The notes beneath the pieces were generated by a model that ran no database searches, had not been told where the DNA came from, and saw only the letters and a program-made list of their open reading frames with translations. A stretch of DNA of 48,539 nt from a virus: the IMG/VR virus record IMGVR_UViG_3300026078_000038, positions 1 through 48,539 of that record. One strand, written 5' to 3'. Below are positions 5,865 through 14,060 of the stretch, one piece after another. Each line of letters opens with the position of its first letter. The first letter of the stretch is position 1. The translations under genes and the position numbers were made by a program.

Positions 5865-5984
5865 AACCTGCGTTTGGACGTTCGCAGTTTAATATAAAAC
5901 GTCCAGGGATCTAGCTAAACCACAAAAAGTGGTGGCAGTACATACATCTGAGTGAAGTTTGGTCGCTTCTCTCTTGGGTGGTCC

Positions 5985-6149
5985 ATGATTAAGATTATCG
6001 TTAATATTCAACGACGTATCCCTGCTAATATGCTATGGGATCGTTTTTCCTTAGATAAAAAGCAAGCCGAAGTGCTTGCTCAGCTCAAGACTAAGAATAA
6101 AAAGAGCACTACGGACTTGGCATTCGTTCAAGATCCGCATTCCGCATAG
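5985..6149 (+). CDS. hypothetical 54-residue early protein
   Basis: Start chosen at ATG 5985, three bases after GGGTGG; an upstream in-frame GTG at 5952 would add 11 residues. The product is helical and basic (QLKTKNKKSTTDLAF near the end). It is the first gene after the ribozyme and is followed by a strong terminator, so it lies on the 3' cleavage product. Function unknown. Confidence 0.55.
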   Translation: MIKIIVNIQRRIPANMLWDRFSLDKKQAEVLAQLKTKNKKSTTDLAFVQDPHSA

Positions 6150-6184
6150 TTTTCTGTCCGCCCAGGGGCCATTGAGCCCCACTC

Positions 6185-6220
6185 GCCCGTATTGAGATTT
6201 AGTTCTCAACGGGCTTTTTT
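6185..6220 (+). terminator. rho-independent terminator
   Basis: GCCCGT-at-TGAGA pairs with TCTCA-ACGGGC, followed by six T residues. It lies 36 nt after the stop of the 54-residue gene. Confidence 0.85.
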
Positions 6221-6280
6221 GTCCGCAACAGCCTCGCTAGAGGCTACGCTTTCCTACGTCCACGATATTTAGGAGTCCTA

Positions 6281-6523
6281 ATGAAGACATTAATGGTGTT
6301 AGCCGTTATTTTAATTAGCGGCTGTACAGATGCCACACAGGCTAGTTGGGGTGCCCTTGGCAGTCCTGGTCACATCACTTGCTACAGCGCAGATACGGTG
6401 ATTCTTGACACCGAGAGCACCGGTAAAATCGCGACTGTGGACAATTCTGATGGATGGGAATTCAAAGACTCTAAGGATGGGAAATTCGTTCGAGTAACTG
6501 GCCCTTGTGTAATTAGGAATTAA
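6281..6523 (+). CDS. small lipoprotein
   Basis: 80 residues. ATG preceded by TAGGAG. The N-terminus MKTLMVLAVILISGC is a textbook lipoprotein signal with lipobox LISGC (Cys15). The mature domain of about 65 residues is beta-rich and has two further Cys. It should be anchored in the membrane facing the periplasm. Early phage lipoproteins often act in superinfection exclusion; that role is inferred, not shown. Confidence 0.75.
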   Translation: MKTLMVLAVILISGCTDATQASWGALGSPGHITCYSADTVILDTESTGKIATVDNSDGWEFKDSKDGKFVRVTGPCVIRN

Positions 6524-6525
6524 TC

Positions 6526-6780
6526 ATGGCTCATAAAGTGGTTGTACATCATTTTCATGATGGTAATGACATCGAACACAACGTAAGGGGTACTGCGCAA
6601 TATGCAACTTCAGCCCATGTCGTTAATACGGAAACGGGTGAGCATCTCACTGATACCTATTGGAGTTATTGCTCTCCTAGAGATAATCCTAGTCGTAGGC
6701 TGGGCCGCCTAATTGCCACGTCGCGATTAGCGAAAGAAAACCCAGAATACTTTTTGCAGATGCAGTGCATGGTTGTCTGA
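6526..6780 (+). CDS. hypothetical protein
   Basis: 84 residues, AGGA seven bases before the ATG and two bases after the lipoprotein stop, so co-transcribed. The N-terminus is His-rich (HKVVVHHFHDGNDIEH). Soluble, no signal peptide. Not recognised. Confidence 0.65.
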   Translation: MAHKVVVHHFHDGNDIEHNVRGTAQYATSAHVVNTETGEHLTDTYWSYCSPRDNPSRRLGRLIATSRLAKENPEYFLQMQCMVV

Positions 6781-6899
6781 GGCGCTTGAGATATTCAGAG
6801 ATCCACTGGAAAGCACGTTGAGGTGTGGTAAGCGGTTGTGAGATGACAGCCGTAAGGAAGCACTTGTAGCGTGGTATTGTTGATGGTGGGGAGATAATC

Positions 6900-7103
6900 G
6901 TGAACCGAGGATTAGGCATCGCCTCCCTTGGGACTATAAAAGAGCGCCTAAAGAAGCGTGCCGGCCCGCTAGATAGACCGGCTTTTAGGAGTGGACTATG
7001 CCTAAGTTCGCCAACGGGGAGTTTGCTTTATTACAAGGGATTAAGAATTGCAAAAAAGGAGATGCCTGGATACATGCGTATGATGGAACTGTCGTACAAG
7101 TAG
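6900..7103 (+). CDS. possible small basic protein
   Basis: GTG at 6900 with a strong ribosome site (GGGGAG, 7 nt). The first 30 residues contain a basic helix (IKERLKKRAG), but the frame then crosses the terminator at 6960-6986 and overlaps the better-supported gene at 6998 by 106 nt. It may be a leader rather than a gene. The preceding 6781-6899 holds nothing I recognise. Confidence 0.25.
   Translation: MNRGLGIASLGTIKERLKKRAGPLDRPAFRSGLCLSSPTGSLLYYKGLRIAKKEMPGYMRMMELSYK
6960..6986 (+). terminator. terminator-like hairpin upstream of the ligase cluster
   Basis: GCCGG (6960-6964) pairs with CCGGC (6978-6982), followed by TTTT. It lies immediately before the ribosome site TAGGAG of the gene at 6998, so it could attenuate transcription into the amidoligase cluster. 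Confidence 0.5.
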
Positions 7104-7291
7104 TAAACTTCATAGCGCACACTGAGGGATCCAACCATCTTGATTGGTACATAATTTCTCTCGAAGACGATAGACAAGCATACGCACGAGAGACAGTTTT
7201 ACATAAACTCCCGGATGAATATTCGCCGGGAGATATGCGGGTCATAGAAGAGTTGATGAACAAAAAACGGAACGAGGTTACGTGTGAGTAA
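6998..7291 (+). CDS. hypothetical protein leading the ligase cluster
   Basis: 97 residues, ATG with TAGGAG upstream. The fold looks like a small beta barrel: KGDAWIHAYDGTVVQVVNF then DWYIISLEDD, resembling small chromo- or SH3-like phage proteins. It overlaps the next gene by 8 nt, so it is probably translated with it. No family assigned. Confidence 0.7.
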   Translation: MPKFANGEFALLQGIKNCKKGDAWIHAYDGTVVQVVNFIAHTEGSNHLDWYIISLEDDRQAYARETVLHKLPDEYSPGDMRVIEELMNKKRNEVTCE

Positions 7292-8222
7292 GTACACTGT
7301 TACAATCGGAGCTGATCCAGAGTTCTTTGTACGCGAAAAGAAGACGGGTCTAGTGGTCCCTGCGTGCCGGAAATTCGGCGGAGAGAAACGGGCTCCTATG
7401 TTTCTATCACCAGACGGTGGTTATCTCGAAGACGGCTGTGCAGTCGAATTCAACGTAACTCCATCGAAATCATTGAAGGATTGCCGTAAGAAGCTTCAAG
7501 ATCTGATGCTGATATTCCTCAATCAGCACAAGGATTATATTATTTCGGAGGACTCCCATGCTACGTTCAGAATGGACGATCTTGTCAAGCTTCCTGAAGC
7601 GATGTGTATCGGCTGTTCTCCTGATCTATTTGCTTATGGCTTACGGAACGCTCCTTCTATTGAACGATTTGGGGCTAGCCGGTTTGCGGGTGGGCACGTG
7701 CATCTCGGCATTGACCCGTGGCCCGAGGGCTTGGATAAAGCGAACGCCATCAAAATGATGGATGCGTTATTGATATTTCCGATGTGCGGATTTGTGGACG
7801 TAGCTAGATACCCGTTCTACGGCCATCCAGGACTGTATCGAGAGACTCCGTATGGCGTTGAGCATCGTAGTCCCGATAATTGGTGGTGCAATGACGCCAA
7901 GTTCAACACAGTCAAGAAGGATTATCAGGGTTATTTCCACGACGTTATCGAGGAATTTGACAAAGCAATCGTCTCAATGAGCTATATTCTCAATTTCGAT
8001 GGGCACGGCGCCAGGTTAAACGACGATCTGGAGAGGGCGTATAAAAACTGGAAAATGTCTGATCTGGGTGACTTGGGCAGTACTGAGCGAGCCATCACTT
8101 TGAACACGTACCGTCGCTGCGGCAACGATCTTAGATATATGTTCAAGCACTGGGTAGGTGATCGTGCTGCGCCGCGAGGGCAGGGTCCCAGAAGCAAAGG
8201 CAAAGCCGTAATCGGAGGATAA
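7284..8222 (+). CDS. phage COOH-NH2 ligase (amidoligase, phiEco32 type)
   Basis: 312 residues from a GTG start with GAGG upstream. Motifs match the glutamine-synthetase-fold amidoligases of the phiEco32-like COOH-NH2 ligase family: GADPEFFV (residues 9-16), EDG then VEFN (49-57), GGHVHLG (136-142) and later EHRSPDNWW. The acidic and His residues would bind metal and ATP. Such enzymes activate a carboxylate with ATP and join it to an amine, making isopeptide-like bonds. It opens a cluster with a second amidoligase, a class II amidotransferase and an ATP-grasp ligase, which points to stepwise synthesis of a modified peptide or metabolite. Family assignment is from motif recognition; the substrate is unknown. 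Confidence 0.85.
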   Translation: MSKYTVTIGADPEFFVREKKTGLVVPACRKFGGEKRAPMFLSPDGGYLEDGCAVEFNVTPSKSLKDCRKKLQDLMLIFLNQHKDYIISEDSHATFRMDDLVKLPEAMCIGCSPDLFAYGLRNAPSIERFGASRFAGGHVHLGIDPWPEGLDKANAIKMMDALLIFPMCGFVDVARYPFYGHPGLYRETPYGVEHRSPDNWWCNDAKFNTVKKDYQGYFHDVIEEFDKAIVSMSYILNFDGHGARLNDDLERAYKNWKMSDLGDLGSTERAITLNTYRRCGNDLRYMFKHWVGDRAAPRGQGPRSKGKAVIGG

Positions 8223-8223
8223 A

Positions 8224-9060
8224 ATGCTTACCGTAAACGGCTCGATCTACAAGGACGTGGATCACAAAGACTTCTACCATTATTTCCAAGAGACAGCAAT
8301 GATGTGGAAGTTAACCAGCACTAAGACAAGGCTGTTCATCGTTGGAGAACACGAGAACTCAGATTACATCACTGGTACTTATCTGACCAGAGAGGCCCAG
8401 TTTAAGGTCAAGAAGATTTCCTGGCAGGATTGGTGGAAAGTATTGGATCCCATCGTCCTTGAGCCCCTGTTATTCAACGTCCCCGGGGGATGTGGCCTGT
8501 GGAAGCATCCGCTGGCTAAGAACCTGCGTAAATCGTTCCCCTGGAAGACCGGAGGTATACAGTTCTTTGGGCCTATAAAGCCAGAAGATAAGACCATGCA
8601 GAAGATTGGATCTATAGCCTTCGGAGAACTGTACGGCCGTCCTAAGACCTATCCTACGCTTCTGGAGGGCCTCGATTCAGGGACCTCGATAGCGTGCGCC
8701 AAGCGATTCATTATTGATCGTAGTAAGGGCAAATTACTACTCTTGGGGCGTCCCCTAGGGGAAGTGGCCGGAGCCACAATACGGCTCTTTAATAGCTGCT
8801 CTGTATTTAAAGAGCTACTCGTCAAGAAACACGGGATTCCAGAAAACTATATCCACATTGCGCCTCCGATTCCTAAGCCCAAAGATCCAGAACCTGTGGA
8901 CATGGTATTTAATAAAAATTGGATTGAAGGATATCATCCAGAGGGTATTGCTGTAGGATATTCAGTGATACAAATAGGTACCGATAAGATGAGAACTTAC
9001 ACAGGGGTACCCGGTAAACTCCTGCTAGGGTGGATTCTTTACAATAGTTGGGGTGTATAA
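8224..9060 (+). CDS. unknown protein between the two amidoligases
   Basis: 278 residues with an excellent ribosome site (CGGAGG) 2 nt after the previous stop, and a 1-nt stop/start overlap with the next ligase (TAATG). It is globular with no signal peptide. A Gly/Lys-rich strand region (VPGGCGLWKHPLAKN, residues 86-100), a patch of His/Pro (HIAPPIPKPKDPEP) and a C-terminal beta stretch are visible. I do not recognise the family. Tight coupling on both sides argues that it takes part in the ligation pathway, for example as carrier, substrate or third enzyme. Confidence 0.8.
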   Translation: MLTVNGSIYKDVDHKDFYHYFQETAMMWKLTSTKTRLFIVGEHENSDYITGTYLTREAQFKVKKISWQDWWKVLDPIVLEPLLFNVPGGCGLWKHPLAKNLRKSFPWKTGGIQFFGPIKPEDKTMQKIGSIAFGELYGRPKTYPTLLEGLDSGTSIACAKRFIIDRSKGKLLLLGRPLGEVAGATIRLFNSCSVFKELLVKKHGIPENYIHIAPPIPKPKDPEPVDMVFNKNWIEGYHPEGIAVGYSVIQIGTDKMRTYTGVPGKLLLGWILYNSWGV

Positions 9061-9971
9061 TGAAAGTCCGACAGCTCTTTGGAAACGCAGAGTTCCTTGA
9101 GCAAGAACAACCAGTCCCAGAGTTCTGTCTCCCCAAGACTCGTATAGGACTAGAATACGAATGGGAGACGTGTGGGCAATGGCCTTTCCCCAAGAATATG
9201 AAGGGAGAGGCACCGCCCGAGTGCTCCGCGTACCCCGCACATATACAATCCGTAGCTAGATATTTCGACTGGCACGTTGACGGGAGTTTACGTAAAAATG
9301 GTATCGAATTCACGTTCAGACAAGGATATTCGGGCTCGAAGATCCTCGGTGCCGTTGATGCGATGGACGACTGCTCCCGTGCTCTTGGATTCACGGGGAC
9401 GTATCGTACCTCCTTGCACTGCCACATCGATATGCAGGATACTAACTTCCCTCAGGATGTGGAACAACTAGGAGCGATCTACTGCCTGGTGGAACCGTTC
9501 TTGTACCAGTTCGTAGGTAACAACAGGAACATCTCGAACTACTGTATCCCGTGGTACAAGCATCCACAACATTTCGAGAACTTCCGGGATACTCTCAAGA
9601 CGTACCACAAGGACGGTAAGCCATCTGTGCTGCCCTATCTGCAGAATCACCAAGGAGACAAATACGCAGGATTGAATTGTTTCGCTATTGGCAATTTTGG
9701 TACGGTTGAGTTCAGGCAAGCTCCGGTTACTCTGCAACGGGACAAGATTATTACCTGGATCAATCTCATCATGCGTCTCAAGGAGTGGGTACGTAATCAT
9801 CCAATGACCCCTCAAAAGGTCTTGGAAACGTGTAATGGAACCAGGCCTCATGTCTTGCTACAGGAGGTCTTTCAATCTCACTACCCAGATGCTGTACGCT
9901 TGTCTCGTAATGTAGAGGCAGATGTGTGGAGTGGTCTGGAAACTCTGTATCAGTACGTAGCAGCGGGCTAA
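9060..9971 (+). CDS. second amidoligase (Amidoligase_2-like)
   Basis: 303 residues from ATG 9060, which overlaps the previous stop by one base; GGGGTG lies upstream. It shows the signature set of the second glutamine-synthetase-like amidoligase family: IGLEYEWE (29-36), HVDGSLR (72-78), GIEF (81-84), SLHCHID (118-124) and GTVEFRQAP near residue 220. The paired Glu and His residues fit metal/ATP binding. Distinct from the ligase at 7284, so the phage carries two different ligases of this fold. Probable role: ATP-dependent amide bond formation in the same pathway. Confidence 0.85.
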   Translation: MKVRQLFGNAEFLEQEQPVPEFCLPKTRIGLEYEWETCGQWPFPKNMKGEAPPECSAYPAHIQSVARYFDWHVDGSLRKNGIEFTFRQGYSGSKILGAVDAMDDCSRALGFTGTYRTSLHCHIDMQDTNFPQDVEQLGAIYCLVEPFLYQFVGNNRNISNYCIPWYKHPQHFENFRDTLKTYHKDGKPSVLPYLQNHQGDKYAGLNCFAIGNFGTVEFRQAPVTLQRDKIITWINLIMRLKEWVRNHPMTPQKVLETCNGTRPHVLLQEVFQSHYPDAVRLSRNVEADVWSGLETLYQYVAAG

Positions 9972-9997
9972 CGGCCCTTAGCATAAGGAATAATAAA

Positions 9998-11626
9998 ATG
10001 TGTGGTTTGGTAGGAGCGTTTAAAGCAAATAGCGCTCACTGGCAGAAGATTCAGCACTATATGTGGCAAGGGCTATACATGTCCGCATTGCGAGGCATGG
10101 GAGGCACCGGCATTGGTATGGTCTTCGAGGACTTCGATACCGAGTATGCCAAGACGCATACATCGGCCATTAATTTCCTAAACTCTTCCGAATGGGATTG
10201 GGTTGATAGGAATATCTTCAACACTCGGGCATTGCTGGGGCACACTCGCTCCGCGACGCTGGGCAAGGTTTCCGGATACAACTCCCATCCATTCCGTTTG
10301 AAAGATGAAAACAACGAGATCTTGCTCATTCACAACGGGCATGTTAGGAACTTTCGGTCGCTCACTCCTAACAATTTCACTCACGACGTTGACTCTGCTC
10401 ACGTGGCTCATTCTATCCTCAAGAGGGGAGCTATCCCTACTCTCGAATTGCTGGAGGGAGCTTACACTCTTATCTGGTATGACAAGAAAGCCAAAACCAT
10501 GAACATTGCTCGCAACGAGGAGCGAGATTTATGGTGCATTGAAGATAAGGGCAACACTAAGTTCTACTTCGCCTCTGAAATCGATATGCTGGCTTCCATC
10601 CTGAGCCGTAACGACATTCCACATGATCGGCAAGGATTTTACCAATTCCCGACGATGAAGTTGCATACGTATGACCTGACCAAGGCCGTACTCAAGCCAT
10701 CCATCACGGAATACGAAGAAAAAAAATCTTGGCCCGCCAGTTGCGGCGCAAGCTTTCAAAGAAGCAGCGGCGGGCACTCCACTAGTCTTGACATCTACGT
10801 TAAAAACGCTCCCAACGTGGGAGATGCGATATGGTGTAAGAACGCAGATCCTGCAGATTCAGCCCTCGTTCTTTACAAAGATATCGGGGATGGAGAGGGC
10901 CAGGTGGCTTCACAAGATGCGTATGGCTATATATACGGATCACGAGCTATGGAACTGGGCGCAATCGTCCGGGTTAACGGAATCAGTTACCTAGAGTGGA
11001 AGTTCAAGTGGCAGTTTATTCGTGATTGCCTCCCGATCAAGCTTACGAAGGTGGAGCGTAACGTTAAGCACAAGACCACGGAAACGATGTATACGTATTA
11101 CGAAGGCATGCTCCTTAAGGAAGAGGCGGAGAAAGAGTTTCAGAGATACGACGCTCGCATCAAGCACCTCGAACGAGAAGAGGCGGCCAAGAAACAACGC
11201 AAAGAATATGAGGAAGCGCTGGCTTCCGGGAGGGCGGTTCCCGTACCAGCCTCCCCCAAGGAGGACAAGACTGACTCCGAACGCAGCGGAGGAGCTGTGG
11301 GAGCTGGGGTGGGACCCGTACACGGGACTCCCGATCAGGGACGAGAACTGGGAGCTGTAGAGAAAGAGAAGCACGTCTTTCCTCAGATCATGGTCCCAGG
11401 CCCCGAGGGACGAGAGATCACGGTCCAGCAATGGAAAGACATTGCTTGTCAGGGATGCGTGTTCTGTAAGGGTAAGTTCGAGATCGAGCTGGATCGAGGC
11501 AGAGTCCAGTTCTTCCAGTTACCGTGTAACCACGAGGATCGTAACGTCAACGATAGAGAGTATCAGATGATCTGCCCTGAGTGCATTGACGATCCCAAGA
11601 AAATGGAGCAGATAGCCGCCGCGTAA
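9998..11626 (+). CDS. class II glutamine amidotransferase with zinc-finger-like C-terminus
   Basis: 542 residues from ATG 9998 (AAGGA upstream); this start puts Cys2 at the N-terminus after Met removal, as the family requires. Class II glutaminase landmarks: MCGLVGAF (1-8), RGMGGTG (32-38), GHTRSATLG (81-89), HNGHVRN (112-118), DSAH (132-135). The enzyme should release ammonia from glutamine. After about residue 250 the sequence is not a synthetase I recognise: a charged coiled coil (about 380-415), a Pro/Gly linker, then CQGCVFCK and ICPEC, which look like metal-binding Cys pairs. In the cluster it could supply ammonia to a ligase. The long C-terminal extension is unusual for the glutaminase domain. 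Confidence 0.88.
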   Translation: MCGLVGAFKANSAHWQKIQHYMWQGLYMSALRGMGGTGIGMVFEDFDTEYAKTHTSAINFLNSSEWDWVDRNIFNTRALLGHTRSATLGKVSGYNSHPFRLKDENNEILLIHNGHVRNFRSLTPNNFTHDVDSAHVAHSILKRGAIPTLELLEGAYTLIWYDKKAKTMNIARNEERDLWCIEDKGNTKFYFASEIDMLASILSRNDIPHDRQGFYQFPTMKLHTYDLTKAVLKPSITEYEEKKSWPASCGASFQRSSGGHSTSLDIYVKNAPNVGDAIWCKNADPADSALVLYKDIGDGEGQVASQDAYGYIYGSRAMELGAIVRVNGISYLEWKFKWQFIRDCLPIKLTKVERNVKHKTTETMYTYYEGMLLKEEAEKEFQRYDARIKHLEREEAAKKQRKEYEEALASGRAVPVPASPKEDKTDSERSGGAVGAGVGPVHGTPDQGRELGAVEKEKHVFPQIMVPGPEGREITVQQWKDIACQGCVFCKGKFEIELDRGRVQFFQLPCNHEDRNVNDREYQMICPECIDDPKKMEQIAAA

Positions 11627-11657
11627 GCGGCGTACATTTCCTTTGGAAATAGGCAGC

Positions 11658-11810
11658 ATGAACACCAAGATATTACCCTGCACTTGTAAAAACGAGTGGC
11701 AGGACAAGAAGTACGGAAACGGGAATAGGGTCTTTAATCAGGTATCCACACCTCCTACCATGCCCAAGGCGTGGAGGTGTACGGTGTGTACCGCAAAGAA
11801 GGTATCATGA
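11658..11810 (+). CDS. 50-residue zinc-ribbon-like microprotein
   Basis: ATG 11658 to TGA 11810. CTCKNEW near the start and RCTVCTAKK near the end give four Cys in C-x-C and C-x2-C pairs, a likely single zinc ribbon. AGG precedes the start. It overlaps the next microprotein by 4 nt (ATGA), so it belongs to the cluster operon. It may be an adaptor or a ligation target; both are guesses. Confidence 0.6.
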   Translation: MNTKILPCTCKNEWQDKKYGNGNRVFNQVSTPPTMPKAWRCTVCTAKKVS

Positions 11811-11881
11811 GTCCACAAGTAGCAATTATTCTAGTCTGGGGGTTGATTTTAGGCATCTTCATTTGGAAGGTCATGGATTAA
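11807..11881 (+). CDS. 24-residue membrane microprotein
   Basis: ATG 11807 overlaps the previous stop by 4 nt (ATGA). Nearly the whole peptide is one membrane span (VAIILVWGLILGIFIW) ending KVMD. The next gene starts 1 nt after its stop. Its exact fit between two genes suggests it is translated. A function in anchoring or as a substrate of the ligases cannot be judged from sequence. Confidence 0.5.
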   Translation: MSPQVAIILVWGLILGIFIWKVMD

Positions 11882-11882
11882 T

Positions 11883-12674
11883 ATGAGAACAGTACTACTC
11901 ACCCCGTGGTACGGAGGTACACCACGGCGGTTGGCTAATAACCTCAACCTGCTTCGACGGACTCCCGATGAGTGGGAGACGGACAAGCAGAAGAACAAGG
12001 TCGGCTTGATAGTTAACTGGGGGTGCTCTCGAGTAATGGGAGCTGGTCCGCAGGTCCTCAACCCAGCTTCCTCAGTAGCCAAGGCCAGTAATAAGCTGAG
12101 CTGCTTGAAGGTGCTTCATGACAAGATCATTCCGACACTCGAGTACACGCTGGATCGCAAGCAGGCAGAAGAGTGGCTCAAGAAGACCTCGGTCATTGGG
12201 CACTTCAATTTACACGCCCACTCGGGTCAAGGATTGGAGCTTTTTAAGAAGGGCAATGCCATCACCCGCGATGATATCAAGCTTTATACGAAATACTTCC
12301 CGAAGAAAGTCGAGGCTAGAGTACACTGCATTCTTAATGAGAATGGTAAGTATTCCTGCCTTTATCTGGAGAAGGGACGTGTATCGGAAGGACGCTGGTC
12401 TGAATTTGATCTCACGGAGACTCCATCGACCTATATACGCACTTGGGATAACGGGTGGATATTCAAGCGTAACGTCAATACCGACCTTGCTGCTTGCGAG
12501 CTTGCGTCTAAGGCTATGGCAGCGTTGGGTCTCTCTTATGGCGCGGTAGATATTATGCACCGTGATGGCGTGTACGTGATTGGTGAGGTTAACACCGCTC
12601 CGGGACTGGAAGGTCAATGTCTGGCTTTCTATGTAACCCATCTCGGAGCCCTGATTGATAGGAATAAGAAGTAA
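11883..12674 (+). CDS. ATP-grasp ligase
   Basis: 263 residues, GGAAGG upstream. It begins like phage ATP-grasp proteins (LIVNWGCS, residues about 42-49), has the glycine-loop region HAHSGQGLELFKK (about 111-123), the central strand VEARVHCI, and ends with the metal/ATP signature GEVNTAPGLEG (234-244), typical of D-Ala-D-Ala ligase/RimK-like ATP-grasp enzymes. It would form an acyl-phosphate and couple it to an amine. With the two amidoligases this is the third ATP-dependent peptide-bond-forming enzyme in 5.4 kb. The exact substrate is unknown. Confidence 0.88.
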   Translation: MRTVLLTPWYGGTPRRLANNLNLLRRTPDEWETDKQKNKVGLIVNWGCSRVMGAGPQVLNPASSVAKASNKLSCLKVLHDKIIPTLEYTLDRKQAEEWLKKTSVIGHFNLHAHSGQGLELFKKGNAITRDDIKLYTKYFPKKVEARVHCILNENGKYSCLYLEKGRVSEGRWSEFDLTETPSTYIRTWDNGWIFKRNVNTDLAACELASKAMAALGLSYGAVDIMHRDGVYVIGEVNTAPGLEGQCLAFYVTHLGALIDRNKK

Positions 12675-12678
12675 GACG

Positions 12679-13278
12679 ATGAACACGATTAAGATCGGCA
12701 ACTACAAGGTAGGTCTCAAAGCCGTTTACGGTGAGTACAACTGCGGCAACAAGACCGTGGGGCGCCTAGAATTGGTGGTAACAGAAGGAGCATCTAGGAC
12801 GAATCTTGGATGGACGGTCGTCAAAGACCAGCTCGAAGAGGTTAAGATCCGAGATGCCATCATTGAGAACTACCTGAAGGATCTGGACGAATCCTCGACT
12901 TTCACCACTCTGATGGCCGGCTCTCCGATGTTTCCCAACGACAGCGGGACCTATCGGCCGGGTACTCTGATTTACATGGACTCCGTGTCCTATAACTACT
13001 CCTACAAGTGGTATAACCACTGGAAAGCTCTCATTGCTCTCTTCGAGACGGAGCCCAAGTTTGGGGTAGTGGTGCTCAAGTCCCCCATTCTACCCAACCG
13101 TTTCTATGGTACGGATCGTCCGTCCAGAATCTGGACTCTCGTACTGCCGTGCATAGCCAAAGACATTTGCTTCGACAAGAAATCCACCACTCCCGAGATG
13201 AGAGCGAGTCTTGCCGAGTACGCAGAATACGTACCGGAGCATTGGAAGAAAGAACTCAAGTCATTGGGGGTGAACTAA
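12679..13278 (+). CDS. unknown cluster protein, paralogue 1
   Basis: 199 residues from ATG 12679, 4 nt after the ATP-grasp stop. It shares a layout with the next gene: an early Y-NCG motif (EYNCGNKTVG), a segment of the type M/D-x-V then W..H-x-ALIALFE..PKFGVVV, and a strand R.W.L.LP. The match is weak but collinear, so the pair probably arose by duplication. No known domain recognised. Position suggests a partner or substrate of the ligases. Confidence 0.75.
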   Translation: MNTIKIGNYKVGLKAVYGEYNCGNKTVGRLELVVTEGASRTNLGWTVVKDQLEEVKIRDAIIENYLKDLDESSTFTTLMAGSPMFPNDSGTYRPGTLIYMDSVSYNYSYKWYNHWKALIALFETEPKFGVVVLKSPILPNRFYGTDRPSRIWTLVLPCIAKDICFDKKSTTPEMRASLAEYAEYVPEHWKKELKSLGVN

Positions 13279-13279
13279 C

Positions 13280-13924
13280 ATGCCAGTAGCTGCAGCCAAG
13301 AAGCCTCCTGAGCCAGTCAAGGAAGAGGCCTCCGGACTGAAGGCCCTCGTCCGTATCGATTGTTTCGGGATGTACAATTGTGGTATGGGTATCTTCAGTA
13401 ATATGAGGCTCCGCTCTCCGGAGGGGTATTACGTAAATCCTGCGTATCTCAAGGCGCACAAGGATGAAATTATCAAGGAATTCCTTGAATACATGAATAA
13501 TCCTACGGCAGCGGCAGTACTTCCTGCCGAGAAGGTGCCGGGAGTTATCGCGCACTACACGGGAGCTGTGTGCTACCCCCGACTAGCGTTCTGGGTGTTC
13601 CACGATAACGTCAAAGGAGATCTGGTTGACAAAGACAATCCGTTCACGGATCTGTCCGCCTTGATGGCGTACATCTATCACAACCAAGACAAGTACGGAG
13701 TGACTGTTACACGTTCCCACATGGCGGATAACGTGTACCACCATAATAACTGTAGCCACCCGGGGCGAGTCTATGTGTTGACTCCTCCGGCTGTGCAGGT
13801 TCTAGCCCCGGGCGTCAAGCTGAAGGATCCTGATAGATACAAGAGAGGAATTAAGTCCTGCTTTCAGGAAGCAACTGGTATGTATCCAGATGATCAACAG
13901 GTCCTTAGTGACCTGTGTAAATAG
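13280..13924 (+). CDS. unknown cluster protein, paralogue 2
   Basis: 214 residues, GGGGGTG upstream and 1 nt after the previous stop. After a Lys/Pro/Glu linker (1-18) it shows MYNCGMG, then WVFHDNV, ALMAYIYHNQDKYGVTV and RVYVLTPP, collinear with the gene before. It carries more His and Cys (HHNNCSHPGR) than its paralogue, which may mark a metal site. It is the last gene of the ligase cluster before the 14-kb promoter region. Confidence 0.75.
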   Translation: MPVAAAKKPPEPVKEEASGLKALVRIDCFGMYNCGMGIFSNMRLRSPEGYYVNPAYLKAHKDEIIKEFLEYMNNPTAAAVLPAEKVPGVIAHYTGAVCYPRLAFWVFHDNVKGDLVDKDNPFTDLSALMAYIYHNQDKYGVTVTRSHMADNVYHHNNCSHPGRVYVLTPPAVQVLAPGVKLKDPDRYKRGIKSCFQEATGMYPDDQQVLSDLCK

Positions 13925-14060
13925 ACTTATCCTTAAACAGCTTATAATATATCTGTTAGGACAGAGCGGCGGCTCTCTTGGGGTCGCCGCGACTGCCTCT
14001 GAAGAAGAGTCTGAATAAGACGCTTCTGAAGAGGTATATTATACAACTAACATCAATTTC
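13925..14060 (+). other. intergenic region before the replication operon
   Basis: Contains an isolated TATAAT (13943-13948), a GC hairpin GCGGCG/CGCCGC (13966-13971 and 13985-13990) without a T-run, and two copies of a TCTGAAGA-type repeat. No gene seen. Confidence 0.4.
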
